Program-made: the position numbers and the translations under genes
Assembly: GCA_016711435.1 (NCBI GenBank)
Contig: JADJSY010000020.1
Span: 1 to 64,000, forward strand
Direction of reading: 5' to 3'
DNA length: 64,000 nt
DNA from: Lewinellaceae bacterium
GTDB taxonomy: Bacteria > Bacteroidota > Bacteroidia > Chitinophagales > Saprospiraceae
Notes under the pieces: generated by a model
Databases searched by the model: none
Told to the model about the DNA's origin: nothing
The model's input: only the letters and a program-made list of their open reading frames with translations
Part shown: positions 47,817-58,700 of the stretch, in pieces
How positions within the stretch are numbered: the stretch's first letter is position 1
Layout of the letters: the number at the start of each line of letters is the position of its first letter

Positions 47817-49742
47817 ATGCGTATTTTTCTTTTCGTTTTGCTACTGCTTTGTATCACTCGTACAGAAACTTTTTCTCAAAACTACCACACCGTAAAAACC
47901 ACTTCTGAAAAAGCGCTGGAAGCATTCAAAGAAGGTCGGCTGTATATGCAGCGGCAAGAAGCGGCCATTGCTTTGGGCTATTTTGAAAAAGCGCTCAAAA
48001 ACGATGACTCCTTTATAGAGGCCCGGCTGGCATTGGCAGAAACATACGAGGAACTCCGCGATTTTTTTAAAGCGGAACGCGCCTACGAGGAAGCCCTCGC
48101 TTTGGACAGTACTTTTTCCCCTGTGGCGTTCTTTTTTTTGGCAAAGGTGGAATGGCAATTAGACAAATTTGAGGAATGCGCCGCTCACCTGAACAGCTAC
48201 CTGCAAAGCAGTCCGAAAAATGCCCGGAATAAAAGTATTGCGGAAAAACTGATTATCAACGCCCGGTTTGCCGCGGAAGCAGTTAAGAACCCTGTTCCGT
48301 TTCAATTGCGCAATACGGGCCCGGGTATCAATACAAAAGCAGACGAATACTTCCCCTCGCTCACAGCGGATGGCGGCACCCTGATTTTTACCCGCAATGA
48401 AGGTTACGACGAAAATTTTTACAGCAGTAGCCTGAAAGATACCCTCTGGCAGACTTCCATACCGCTCGACGGCGTCAACACGCCCGATAATGAAGGCGCG
48501 CAAAGTATCAGTCCTGACGGCTCCTGGCTGGTTTTTACTGCCTGCAACCGGCGCGACGACGGCTCTCAGGGTAGCTGCGACTTATACTGGTCTCAATTGA
48601 AAAACGATGCCTGGACCAAACCGGTACCCTTTAGCGCAGCCATCAATTCATCTGAATGGGACTCCCAGCCTACCATCAGCGCAGACAGCAAAACCATTAT
48701 TTTTAGCAGCAGGCGCCCCGGCGGAAAAGGCAAGGAAGACATCTGGATAACCATCCGGCAAGCCGGCGGCAAATGGAGCAAACCGCAAAACCTCGGCCCC
48801 GGCATCAATACAGCAGGCGTGGAACAAACACCTTTCCTGCACCCCGATGGGCAATCGCTTTATTTCGCATCCGACAGTCTTCCAGGCATGGGCGGCATGG
48901 ATCTCTATGTGGTGCGGCGCAGTTCGGACAGCACCTGGGGCGTTCCGCTCAATCTGGGTTATCCGATCAATACCAAAGCCAATGAGGTGGCCCTTACTGT
49001 AAGCCTCGATGGGCAGACGGCCTACTACGCTACCAACCGGTCCGGCGGGCAAGGCGGCCTCGATATTTACAGCTTCGAATTGCCCGAAATTGCCCGCCCA
49101 CAGCCGGTGACGTATGTCCGCGCGCATGTTCGCGATGCTGTCACCGGGCAACCTTTAGTGGCTAAAATTGAACTGAGCGATCTGGGTACCGGGCGTTCTT
49201 TCCTGTCGGCAAATACCAAACCCGACGGCTCATTCCTTGCCTGCCTGCCGGCAGGAAAATCGTACGGATTGAATGTGAACAAGGAAAAATACCTGTTTCA
49301 CTCTGAAAATTTTAACCTGACCGGTTCGGCTACCGTCGACAAACCGTTTTTGCTGGAAATTGATTTACAGCCCATTACATTAGATACCAATGGTCATGTT
49401 GCAGGCAAACCCATTGTGCTCCGCAATGTGTTTTTTGAAACAGGTTCGGCTGAGCTGCGACCCGAATCGACCGCCGAACTCGACCGGCTGCTCGATCTGC
49501 TGGTGAACAACGGCTCTTTGCGCATCCAGATCAACGGACACACGGATAATGTGGGTACGGATGCGTCCAACCAGCAACTGTCCGAAGCACGCGCCAAAGC
49601 CGTGTACGATTACCTCTGCACCAAAGGGCTTGCTGCCAGTCGCCTGAAGTACAAAGGCTACGGAGAAGCCCAACCGCTTGACAGCAACGATACGACAGAG
49701 GGCAGAACCAGCAACCGGCGCACGGAGTTTATTGTGTGGTAA
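47817..49742 (+). CDS. porE: PorE-like type IX secretion protein (TPR, beta-propeller, CRD, OmpA)
   Basis: A 641-residue exported protein. A signal peptide (residues 1-21, LFVLLLLCITRTETFS) is followed by TPR repeats (~30-165), a PD40/WD40-like propeller (~185-425, with blades such as DEYFPSLTADGGTLIFT and SQPTISADSKTIIFSS), a carboxypeptidase-regulatory-like domain (~435-520, ARVRDAVTGQPLVAKI-like), and an OmpA C-domain (~530-641: INGHTDNVGTDASNQQLSEARAKAVYDYL), which binds peptidoglycan. This order is that of PorE, a T9SS component of Porphyromonas gingivalis. The start at 47817 is the one that gives the signal peptide. Its neighbour porW supports the assignment. Confidence 0.85.
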   Translation: MRIFLFVLLLLCITRTETFSQNYHTVKTTSEKALEAFKEGRLYMQRQEAAIALGYFEKALKNDDSFIEARLALAETYEELRDFFKAERAYEEALALDSTFSPVAFFFLAKVEWQLDKFEECAAHLNSYLQSSPKNARNKSIAEKLIINARFAAEAVKNPVPFQLRNTGPGINTKADEYFPSLTADGGTLIFTRNEGYDENFYSSSLKDTLWQTSIPLDGVNTPDNEGAQSISPDGSWLVFTACNRRDDGSQGSCDLYWSQLKNDAWTKPVPFSAAINSSEWDSQPTISADSKTIIFSSRRPGGKGKEDIWITIRQAGGKWSKPQNLGPGINTAGVEQTPFLHPDGQSLYFASDSLPGMGGMDLYVVRRSSDSTWGVPLNLGYPINTKANEVALTVSLDGQTAYYATNRSGGQGGLDIYSFELPEIARPQPVTYVRAHVRDAVTGQPLVAKIELSDLGTGRSFLSANTKPDGSFLACLPAGKSYGLNVNKEKYLFHSENFNLTGSATVDKPFLLEIDLQPITLDTNGHVAGKPIVLRNVFFETGSAELRPESTAELDRLLDLLVNNGSLRIQINGHTDNVGTDASNQQLSEARAKAVYDYLCTKGLAASRLKYKGYGEAQPLDSNDTTEGRTSNRRTEFIVW

Positions 49743-49776
49743 AAAAAGAGGGGCGAACGTTGTTTCGTTCACCCCT
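49742..49776 (-). terminator. Intrinsic terminator (minus strand) before the porE stop
   Basis: On the minus strand AGGGGTGAACG and CGTTCGCCCCT pair, with a G-U wobble only in this orientation, and are followed by seven T. It would end transcripts coming from the GH13 gene and may also serve porE from the other side. Confidence 0.6.
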
Positions 49777-49881
49777 GCATATAAGGACACCCGCGCTTCA
49801 ATCGGGCGGGTGGAAGGACGGCAGGCCCCTCAAAGGAGGCTGCTACCGTTATCTTGGAATGCTTGATCCAAAACATGAGAC

Positions 49882-50039
49882 ATCCCGGATTTTGCCTAAA
49901 ACGACCACATAGAGGTCAAACTCTTATTTATTGATGATTGCTTATTGACAATTGATGATTTTTGATGTGCGAAGATGCCACCTTACATCAAAAATCATCG
50001 TGCCGACGCGTGCTAAGAGTCACTAGAAAAATCCGGGAT
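49882..50039 (-). repeat. Terminator-like stem split by a word-repeat element
   Basis: ATCCCGGATTTT (49882-49893) and AAAAATCCGGGAT (50027-50039) equal the stem of the susD terminator at 33404-33444, and TCACTA next to the right arm equals its loop. Between them lie about 130 bases containing the words TTGATGATT and ATTGACAATTGATG and a 14-bp inverted repeat (GATTTTTGATGT / ACATCAAAAATC). The arrangement suggests insertion into a terminator loop. No gene is visible in 49777-50062. Confidence 0.55.
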
Positions 50040-50062
50040 AACTCATGTTTGTCATTTGCCTT

Positions 50063-52884
50063 TTATAGTTTCACCAATTTCCGGGTCAAACCTGCGCCGT
50101 TTTTATCCCGCAAAGTTAAGAAATAAACGCCTGGCTGCCACTGGTGGTCAACTATTTCAAGTACCTGCTCTCCATCGGGGATATTATCAAACCATTGACT
50201 GTCAATCAGTTTTCCATTGATGTCGCTGACATCGAGGCGAATATCACTGCTTTCCAGCAGGGTAAAATTTACCCGCAAGGAGCCGTCGGTGGCCGGGTTG
50301 GGCCAAACTACCACATCGCTGAGCACACCGGCTACCTCACGGGCAGGCGTCGGATTCAGCCCGGCAGGCAGCGCCACATACTGATCTAGGTAGAGGCGGT
50401 ATTCGCCGCGCCCCAATGAAAGTGAAATGGAACCGCTGCCCGGTACAGAAAGTGTGTCTCCAGTATAGTATTCATACCATTGGCCCGTAGGGTTGTCTGG
50501 GAAAGTCACCGTAGTAGTCAAGACACTTGTGCTGACATTGGCTACCACAAATACATCCAGGTCTGAGCCGTTCAGTCGGATCGTACGCAGCGAACCGCCA
50601 CCAAGACTTAACTGAAAATCTGTGGTTTCAAAAGCATCGTGGTTTTTGCGCAGGTTCAACAAAGCAGACACCACATCGTGCAGGCGGCGGCGATGGGGAT
50701 TATTGAGGTAATCCCAGCGGATGGGCTTGGGATCTGTGCGGCAATCTCCGATGGTACCATTTTCACAATAATCAATCGGGAAATCATACCCCATTTCTCC
50801 GAATTGCCAGAGCATTTTAGGGCCGGGCACGGTGTAAAGCAAATTGCTCATCAGTTCAATACGGCGCATTCCGACGGGCAGCGACTTGACATTATAGTTG
50901 GCTGTGGTGCTGCCGTTTATTTTACATTCATAAGCGATGCGCTGTTCGTCGTGGCTTTCCATATAACCTACGAGGTGCGGAACAGACCAGTTGCGCTGTA
51001 CGTATGAAATGCCGGCCAGGCTGGTGTTGACGCCGCTCGAAAAACCGAGGGCAACGTTCTTGTAGGCTTCCCACATATTGCCCCAAAGCATCATACCGTA
51101 TTCGGCCAAAACCTTTTCTTCCGAGTTATCGGCAAAATGTTCCAGAATTACATACGTTTCCGGGTTAATATCCCAGATAAAGTCGGCGTAATCTTTCCAG
51201 ATGGCTACGCGGGAAGCATCGTATTGTCCCCAGGCGCCTGTATTTCCGAGTGTATTTTTCTGGGTAAAACCCTTGGACAGGTCGAAACGGAATCCATCGA
51301 AGCGGAACTCCTCCAGCCAGTATTTGACACAATTTTTGGTGTAGGTCTTGGTAGCGAGGCTCTCGTGGTTGAAGTCGTTGAATACGTTGAATTCGTGCTT
51401 GGCGATTGGATTTAACCAGGGATTATTGGCAGCCGGACGGTTGTTGGCAGCATCCCAGTAGAGTTGCGCCAGGGGACTGTTTCCTGTTGCCTGGTTGAAT
51501 ACAACATCCAGAATCACGGCGATACCCCGCTGGTGGCAGGCGTCGATAAACATTTTCAGCGCCTCGGCAGTGCCGTAATATTTATCCAGCGCTTTGTGGT
51601 ACGAAGGGCCGTAGCCCCAGTTGATATTGCCGTCAAATTCATTGACCGGCATCAACTCGATGGCAGTGATGCCGAGTTTTTCCAGATAATCAAGCGTATC
51701 GAGCAGGGTCGGGTAATCGTGCCGGGCCAGAAAATCGCGCACCAGCAATTCGTACACGACCAATTCATTTTTTGCCGGGCGCACATAGTCGTTGGCTTGC
51801 CAGTCGAACGGTGTTTGGGCTGTTTGCAACACAGAAACAATACCCGTAGTCAGTCCGTACGGATATTCCGGCAGGTTCGGGTAGGTTTCATCGGGAATAA
51901 AAGGGTCGTTCCCCGGGTCGAGTACCAGGGTACTCAGCGGGTCTGCTATCTTCAGCGAGCCATCTACCAGGTATTGAAAACGAACAATTTGTCCGGGTTG
52001 AAGTCCGCTCAATTCGATCCACCAGGTATTGCCGTCCAGACTTTTGTGCATCTGGAAATCAGGATTTGGCAGCCAGTTGCTGAAATCGCCGACGGCATAA
52101 ACCACCTGTTTTGCCGGAGCGTATAAAACAAGGCGCGCAGTAGTATTGTCGATATAGTTGATACCCCATTCACTCCCGGCAGGCGGGTCCTGCGCAGGCA
52201 GGTTTTCCGGGATGACATAATAAAAAACGGAGGTATCCTGTGCAGTGGCGGTAACGATTACAAAACTAACCTCGTGCAGCCCTGAACCCATAGCAGTCAC
52301 GGTCGTTTCCAGCAGGTCTCCTTCAGTGGTAGCGAGCAGGTTGCCATTGTCGTACAAAGTCAGCGTACCCGATTGGGAAGCCGCGGCCCGAACCGGTATT
52401 TGTGTGCCGGAGTCAACCACCAACGACGGGGCCTCAGGTTCAAAAATACCGTTTGAAGCGGCGCATCATCCGGGTACACATTGTAAAAAATATCCGATCC
52501 ATCGGCTGCGCGACCGACGATTGAGCCCGACTGGTTGCGAAAAACAAAAGCCAGGCTGTTCACTGTTTCGCCGGGCTGGATGTTAAAAAACTGCTGGATA
52601 TTGATCGTTTTCTTCCATATATTGGGAGAAACGTTCTGCATGGCGCCCAGCGGATCGGCAATGCCCCAGGTAGTAGGGACATGTTGCCAGCCCTGACCTG
52701 CAGAAGTAAGAACGCCCATGTGGGCATACACCGGCGAAACGCCCGTGAGTGCGCCATTGCCCTGCGTGGCGTCAAAAAAGATAGTGACATTTCCAGACTG
52801 CGTCGGGAAAACTGGTTCACAACTGACCTGGGCGACCACGCGCAGCGTCAGCAACAAAAGCGGCAAGAGGAATAATTTTTTCAT
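50063..52884 (-). CDS. Secreted GH13 alpha-amylase family enzyme with T9SS sorting domain, frameshifted
   Basis: About 940 residues when one T is added near 52440 (restoring V-F-F-E-P-E-A-P-S-L-V-V). A signal peptide (MKKLFLLPLLLLTLRVVAQ) leads to an N-terminal beta-domain (DUF4961-like), a CBM48-type domain (ARLVLYAPAKQVVYAVGDFSNW), then the GH13 barrel: DVVFNQATG, GFRFDLSKGF (nucleophile Asp), ILEHFADN (acid Glu) and YMESHDEQR. A beta-domain C follows, and the last ~80 residues (VVWPNPATDGSLRVNF ... GVYFLTLRDKNGAGLTRKLVKL) are a type A T9SS signal. It acts on alpha-glucans such as starch or glycogen at the cell surface or outside. Confidence 0.9.
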
Positions 52885-53038
52885 ACCGGAAATGATCGGA
52901 TTTGGTGAAATAGAAAATCCTATTCCACCAAATGGCGAAATAGGATAGGGTAAAGTGTGTTTTCAACGCAAAGAAACAATATTGCAGGATAAGCCCTGCC
53001 TTTTTTTGGCACTTCGTTTAAAGTAATCTAATTTTCCC

Positions 53039-53053
53039 CTGTTTCTGAAACAG
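53039..53053. promoter_or_regulatory. Perfect 7-bp palindrome before the epimerase gene
   Basis: CTGTTTC-T-GAAACAG lies six bases before the ATG at 53060, downstream of a near-consensus TAATTTTC. It may be an operator or a translational hairpin; evidence is positional only. Confidence 0.4.
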
Positions 53054-53059
53054 ATACCC

Positions 53060-54094
53060 ATGCAACTCGACTTCCAGCCGCTTTTACTTGAATTGAAACA
53101 CCCGTTTCGTTTAGCCACCGGCATGCGCACCCACACAAATGCGATGATGACCCAAATTAGTATGGGCGGCCTGACTGGTTATGGAGAAGCTGCTATGCCA
53201 CCTTACTATGGCGAAAACCATCAAAGCGCCGCCGTTTTTTTAACCCTGGCAGCCACCACGCTCCAGCAATATCACTACCCGCTTTCCGCGGCTATGATAA
53301 CCGCCTTTATGCAGGAAATCGATGCCTTGGCGCCTGGAAACCACGCAGCTAAAGCGGCGGTCGATATTGCGTTGCACGATCTTTGGGGCAAAATGGAGGG
53401 CAAACCCTTGTGGGCATTGTGGGGCCTGTCGCCTGAAAAAATGCCGCCGACCAGTTTCACGCTGGGTATTGACAGCCCGGACATGCTGCGCAAAAAATTA
53501 GAAGAAGCCGGCGATTTTCAAATTTTGAAAATAAAACTGGGCGCTGACGACGACCGGGCGATCATCCGCACCATCCGGGAAGTGAGCGACAAACCTATTT
53601 ATGCCGATGCCAACCAGGGCTGGCAGGATCGCCAGGCAGCGCTCGATCTGATTTACTGGCTTCAGGAGCAACAGGTGCAGTTGATAGAACAGCCATTCCA
53701 CAAAAACGACCTCGAATCGTCGGCCTGGCTCACAGAACGATCGCCCTTGCCCATCATCGCCGATGAAAGTTTTCAGCGAATGACCGATTTGAACCGCATT
53801 GCCGGCTGTTTTCACGGCGTGAATGTAAAATTGATGAAATGTACGGGGCTTTCGGAAGGGCTTCGGACTATCTATGCTGCCCGGGCCAAGGGACTTCGGG
53901 TGATGATCGGCTGTATGACTGAAACCTCCTGCGCGATTTCGGCCGCGGCACAAATCGCCCCGTTGTGCGATTTTGCAGACCTCGACGGTTGCTGGCTGAT
54001 TCGCAACAATCCCTTCGAAATGCCGGAACTGGCTCAAGGTATTATTCAACTGAACAATGCCCCCGGACTGGGGTTGTATGTAAAAAAGACCTGA
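53060..54094 (+). CDS. Dipeptide epimerase (enolase superfamily, L-Ala-D/L-Glu type)
   Basis: A 344-residue member of the muconate-lactonizing subgroup. The catalytic lysine pair is KIKLG (KxK, ~157), and the metal ligands are Asp in YADANQGW (~190), Glu in LIEQPF (~217) and Asp in IIADES (~242). The second lysine is in NVKLMKCTGLSEG (~266), and DLDG near the end fits the dipeptide epimerases that racemise L-Ala-L/D-Glu from murein peptides. The cytosolic role in peptidoglycan recycling fits the DUF1460 amidase also present in this window. Confidence 0.85.
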   Translation: MQLDFQPLLLELKHPFRLATGMRTHTNAMMTQISMGGLTGYGEAAMPPYYGENHQSAAVFLTLAATTLQQYHYPLSAAMITAFMQEIDALAPGNHAAKAAVDIALHDLWGKMEGKPLWALWGLSPEKMPPTSFTLGIDSPDMLRKKLEEAGDFQILKIKLGADDDRAIIRTIREVSDKPIYADANQGWQDRQAALDLIYWLQEQQVQLIEQPFHKNDLESSAWLTERSPLPIIADESFQRMTDLNRIAGCFHGVNVKLMKCTGLSEGLRTIYAARAKGLRVMIGCMTETSCAISAAAQIAPLCDFADLDGCWLIRNNPFEMPELAQGIIQLNNAPGLGLYVKKT

Positions 54095-54270
54095 CGAGTT
54101 GGCATTTAGGAGGCTTAAAAACCGCTTCAAAAAAAATGTGCACGATTTTTGACTAAGTTTGATAACAAAAGGAACCCCTTGCGTCATAAAGCGTGTTTAC
54201 AACCGTTGTTACAAAAACAAGTCCCTAACCACTTCAATTTAGATCACTATTCGCCCCTGGCAAAAGATAT

Positions 54271-54579
54271 ATGGATAATCAATCAATCCAGTTTATGGTG
54301 GATTTCACCATGCCTCAAGACCTCCCGGAAGATTTTGTAAGCCGGATTCCCCAGCAAAGAGCTGAAGTCAACCGCTTGTTGAGTGAAGGAAAAATACTCA
54401 ATTACGCCCTGTCGCTCGAAAACTCGAAACTGTGGGTCGTTTTTTCGGTTCAGTCCGAGTCCGAACTCATCGAACTGATCGAGCACATGCCGCTTACCCG
54501 TTTTATGAAATATCGCGTCAACGAACTGACTTTCTACAATGCCTCCAACCCTTTCGTGCAGGCGTTTTCCATGAATTGA
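54271..54579 (+). CDS. Muconolactone isomerase-like dimeric alpha-beta barrel protein (102 aa)
   Basis: A small soluble protein with the pattern of the muconolactone delta-isomerase/YciI-like ferredoxin fold: FMVDFTMPQDLPEDFVSRIPQQRAEVNRLLSEGKILNYALS, then a second strand WVVFSVQSESELIELIEHMPL and F-M-K-Y-R-V-N-E-L-T-F. The role is unknown; such proteins are often accessory or degradative enzymes. Convergent with folE, with 5 bases between stops. Confidence 0.7.
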   Translation: MDNQSIQFMVDFTMPQDLPEDFVSRIPQQRAEVNRLLSEGKILNYALSLENSKLWVVFSVQSESELIELIEHMPLTRFMKYRVNELTFYNASNPFVQAFSMN

Positions 54580-54584
54580 GTTTT

Positions 54585-55280
54585 TTAGCCGGGCATTTTC
54601 GACTGTATTGCCTGAATAAACTCGTACCGGGTTGCCTCGTTCAGGAATTTCCCGCCATATTCAGCGGTGATGGTGCTGGCGCCATGGTGTTCCACACCCC
54701 TTGCCTGTACGCACATGTGGCGGGCATCGATATAAACGGCCACATCTTCTGTGTGCAGCACGCGTTTCAGTTCTTCGGCTATTTGTACCACCAATCGTTC
54801 CTGTACCTGCGGCCTGCGGGCAAAATAATCGACGATACGATTTAATTTGGAAAGGCCTATCACACGTCCGTTGGGGATGTAAGCTACGTGCGCCACGCCG
54901 AAGATGGGTTGAAAATGGTGTTCGCAGGTGCTTTGTAATGGGATATTGCGCTCGATCACTAAGCGGCGGTAATGGTATTTGTTTTCAAAAGTAGTGATGG
55001 CGGGTTTGTTCGCCGGATTGAGTCCGCGAAAAATTTCATTTACATACATTTTAGCCACCCGGCGCGGGGTGCCGCTCAGGCTGTCGTCTTTCAGGTCGAG
55101 ACCGAGTATGTCCATGATCTGACCAAAATGTTCCGAAATGCGCCGGATTTTCTCTTCATCGGGCACTTCGAATGCCTGTTTCCGCATGGGCGTATCGGCA
55201 GCTGTTGCAACGTGCATGTCTCCCAAATCATCAGTGTGAGGAAGACCATTGGATTGGTCGTTTAAAATATAATCTGACAT
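54585..55280 (-). CDS. folE: GTP cyclohydrolase I
   Basis: A 231-residue enzyme forming 7,8-dihydroneopterin triphosphate from GTP, the first step of folate/tetrahydropterin synthesis. Zn ligands are in STCEHHFQPIFG (Cys and His) and HMCVQARGVEHHGASTIT (Cys); GLSKLNRIVDYFARRPQVQERL is the other signature. An N-terminal ~45 residues are a variable extension. It is convergent with the dimeric-barrel gene. Confidence 0.93.
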   Translation of the reverse strand: MSDYILNDQSNGLPHTDDLGDMHVATAADTPMRKQAFEVPDEEKIRRISEHFGQIMDILGLDLKDDSLSGTPRRVAKMYVNEIFRGLNPANKPAITTFENKYHYRRLVIERNIPLQSTCEHHFQPIFGVAHVAYIPNGRVIGLSKLNRIVDYFARRPQVQERLVVQIAEELKRVLHTEDVAVYIDARHMCVQARGVEHHGASTITAEYGGKFLNEATRYEFIQAIQSKMPG

Positions 55281-55562
55281 GGAAAAAATAGGTTTGAAGT
55301 GAGACTTTGTGATGAGAATATATCGCCAACATTTAGCCCTTGTTCCGTGCTACGCACCTTGTGAACACGCAAGACATTTGTTGCTACCGACCTTATGCCG
55401 CTACGCGGCCACAGCGGCCAACTAAAATCAATCTCCTGCACAATAGGCGGATAGTCAGAATCCTTTTTGGGGTAAAAATGATTCCATATAACACGCATAA
55501 TGCAAAAGTGTTTAATGTTTAATTGTATTTTATTTAAATGATTAAACAAAATATTTATTGAC

Positions 55563-55603
55563 AAAAAAGGAGGCTGCATTCCCGTAATAGGAATACAGCC
55601 TCC
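55563..55603 (-). terminator. Intrinsic terminator (minus strand) after the DUF4175 gene
   Basis: On the minus strand a 14-bp stem (GGAGGCTGTATTCC / GGAATGCAGCCTCC) with a 7-nt loop is followed by TTTTTT. The one U-G pair fits only the minus strand. The remaining 55281-55562 contains the folE upstream region and AT-rich sequence without a gene. Confidence 0.75.
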
Positions 55604-55644
55604 TGCATGTTTATCTGGCAAATGAAACCTACGCTTTATTTCAC

Positions 55645-55757
55645 GTTATCAGTTATCGGTTATTAGTTATCAGTTTCGGCATGGGGAAATGGATGCTGCA
55701 TTTATTCATCGTTCCAGCCTGATAACCGATAACCGATAACTAATAACAGATAACTAC
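55645..55757. repeat. Word-repeat inverted repeat, family A
   Basis: The arms (55646-55672, 55720-55757) use GTTATCAGTTATCGG and ACCGATAACTAATAAC words. The core CGGCATGGGGAAATGGATG (55677-55695) and CCAGCCTGA matches the copies near 15500 and 3100. The right arm touches the stop codon of the DUF4175 gene. Confidence 0.8.
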
Positions 55758-58700
55758 TTTCCCTGCGTGCCACCTTTCAGGTATTCCTCCACCAACTGTT
55801 TGTAGTATGGTTTCAGAGCCGGAGAGACGGTGCGGAATTGTTCTACTTCCGCGCGGCGTTTTTTCAGGTATTCTTCGAGTGCCGGCGGCATTTTAGGTTG
55901 TTGCTGGCGGGCTGTTTCAGCCTGGCGTTGTTCATCCTGTTCGCGTTCGCGTTCGGCGCGTTCTTCTTCGAGCAGCCGGGTCAGGATTTGTTCCTGGCGG
56001 CGCATCATTTCGTTGGTCAGGCGTTTGTTGACGAGGTCCGTTTCGATTTTATTCATATCCTCCATGATCTCGTCGAGGGCTTTGCTGCCTTTGCCCTGCT
56101 CCTGTTTTTCTTTCTGCATTTCGCGCAGGGCATTGCGGAGGGCGGCTTGTTTGGCAGCTAATTGAGCAAATTCTTTGCTGTTGCCTGGCTGTCCTCCTGA
56201 AGCGCCTTTGCCCTGCTGTTTTTCCATCCGCTCCTTGAGGTCTTTCATAATTTTCCCCATATCCTCCTGGCCTTTGCTCATTTTATCTTTCGGTTCTCCT
56301 TTGCCACTATCGTTGCCTTTGCCTTTACCCTTTCCTTTGCCGGGTTTCTGGCAAGCCTGACTGCCGGGCATGTCGCTGGCCATTTGCTCCTGCATATTTT
56401 GCATGGCTTCTGCGAGCAGCAAAGCGAGGTCATTGAGGCTCTTCATGCTGCGTTGTTGCTGCTCATTGGCGGTATTCACGCGGCGTTCTTCGAGTTCTTC
56501 AATGCTGCTTTTGAGCGAAGATTTTATTTCCGATACCTTTTCGGTGATAATGCTTTCGATCTGTATCTGGCGGTTGGCCAGGGCCTGCAGGCTGTCTTCG
56601 ACGAGTTTGAAATCGTCTTTAATTTTGAATTGCTGTTGAGCCAGTTCGACATAGCGGGGCGTATTGATGGTGGCGCCTGCGATATCTTTCATGTTCTGCT
56701 CCTGTGCGAAGGACAAGCCTACGAGGTTTTCCAGCAACTGACGGATGGCTTTGATATCCTCCTCCATCTGTTCCTGTTCTCCGGACTCCTTGTTTTGCTT
56801 CATCTTGTTCGCCATATTTTTCATTTTGTTGGCGGCGGATTTCTGCTTTTTGCCGGCTGCTTTGTTTTGCTTCTTCTCGATTTCTTCCTTGGCGTCTTTC
56901 ATCTCTTCCTTCGCATCATTCATCTCCTGCTTGTTGTTCTCAATGTCTTGCGGACGTTTGAGTTCTTCATTCTTTTTCAGCAGCTCCTCCATTTTTTTGG
57001 TGAGTTCCTCCATTTTTTCATTGAGGCCCTGCTGCTCTTTTTCCAATTGCTCATTCTCTTTACTTTGTTCTTCTGTTTCCTTGGCGAGATCTTCCTGTTC
57101 TTTCGCCAGTTCTTCCAGTTGATCGATCTGCTGATCGAGCATTTGTTCCACCTCCAGTTGTTTGTATAGCTCTTGCAGGCGCTCCAGTTCCTTATTCAGG
57201 TCTTCGGTGTTTTCCTGCATCTCTTCCATTTGCTCCAGCGCCTGGTCTTTGTTCTGTTCTTCCAGCAGTCTTTGGATATCTTCCAGGAGTTTTTTCATCT
57301 CGTCGTTCATGGTTTCTTCCATCATCTCTTCGAGTTTCTCCTGTTTTTCCTCCAGTTTTTCACTTTGCTGCTCGAACTCTTTCTGCTGTTTGTTATTCTG
57401 CTCCAGGTTCTTTTGGGCTTCTTCCATTTGCATTTGCAGTTGTTTCTGCCGTTGCATCAGGCGTTCCATCTCCTTGCGGGTTTGCCAATCCAATTCCTTC
57501 TTTTGCAGCACTTTATCGCGCAGTTTTTTGAGTTCTTCCTGAATTTTCAGGCTTTCTTTCACTGCTTTTTCCAGGTCTTTTTTGATTTCAGCGGAGTTGT
57601 CTGCCTGCTGCTGGCGGAATTCGTCGAGGGTTGGGACGCGGTAAGAGAACACGCCGGTGCGGGCGCTTTTCGATCCGTTCACACCGTCGTTGTCGAACAC
57701 TTCAAAATAGTAAGATACTTCGTCGCCGGGTAGGAGTTCGAGGTTGCTGAGATCCCAGGAGTAATCATATTGCACCTGTTTGCCTGCGGGTTTTTCCACT
57801 TTTACGCTCGTCAGTGGGAGTTGTCCGCCTTTCAATTTTTTAATCTGATAATTGAAAGTCAGGTTTTGCAGGCCATAGTCATCGGATACATCGCCGGCGA
57901 AGAAAGACTGTTTCAGGTTGCTGCTGTCTTTAAATTCTTCCACTGAAATCTGCGGGTGCAGGTCGGGAATCACCGTGATGACATAAGCCACAGAATCGGC
58001 GCCACTCAGCAGGGCGTTGCTGATAAACACTTTGTAGGATTCGTCTTTCAAAGCGCGGCGGTTGAACTGGAAGAGTTCATCGTCGAAACGTTTGGCTTCC
58101 GATCCGGATTCTGCTCCGAAGCGCAGTTGCAGGTTGTCCGTGTTTTGCGCGTTGAAAATCCAGCCGATGTTGGTGCCTTGCGGTACTACGAGGTCGCCGA
58201 TATTGGACAGTTCTTCGGTATTGCGACCGATATAAGCGGGGAAGTTCAGTTTGGTGCTGAAAGAGAGGATATTGGGTTTGCGCAGCACCTCCAGTTTGTA
58301 ATCGCGGCTTTCAAATTCTCCGGAAAAAAGACTAAAATCGGTGCTCTGCTGCACATTTACAAAGGTGTACGAAAATGTATTAGCAGCGTCCTTGTTCAGG
58401 CGGTACTGCACGTTGCCGAGGTTGATAAAGACCTCGTTGGGCAGCGCGTTGCCCTCTACGTTGACTTTCAGGGTAAAATCGGAGAATTGCACGGCCTTGA
58501 GGCTGTCCGCATCGACGATAAATTTGAACGGCGCCGGTTTTTCAAATTTGGTGCTGTTGTTCCACAGGCGGTTGGTGCCTTCGCGGATGATATTGGGCGC
58601 GCCCAACAGCAGGAACAGCAACAGCAATACCGGCGGCAGTGCGTAGCGCAGGTACTTGCGGTTTTTAGCCAGGTCGATAGCGGCCTGGAAAGGAACCAGG

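Noticed and set aside
56384..57733. Long plus-strand frames opposite the DUF4175 gene
   Set aside because: They are mirror images of the Gln/Glu/Lys-rich coiled coil and read as Leu/Phe-rich low-complexity sequence.
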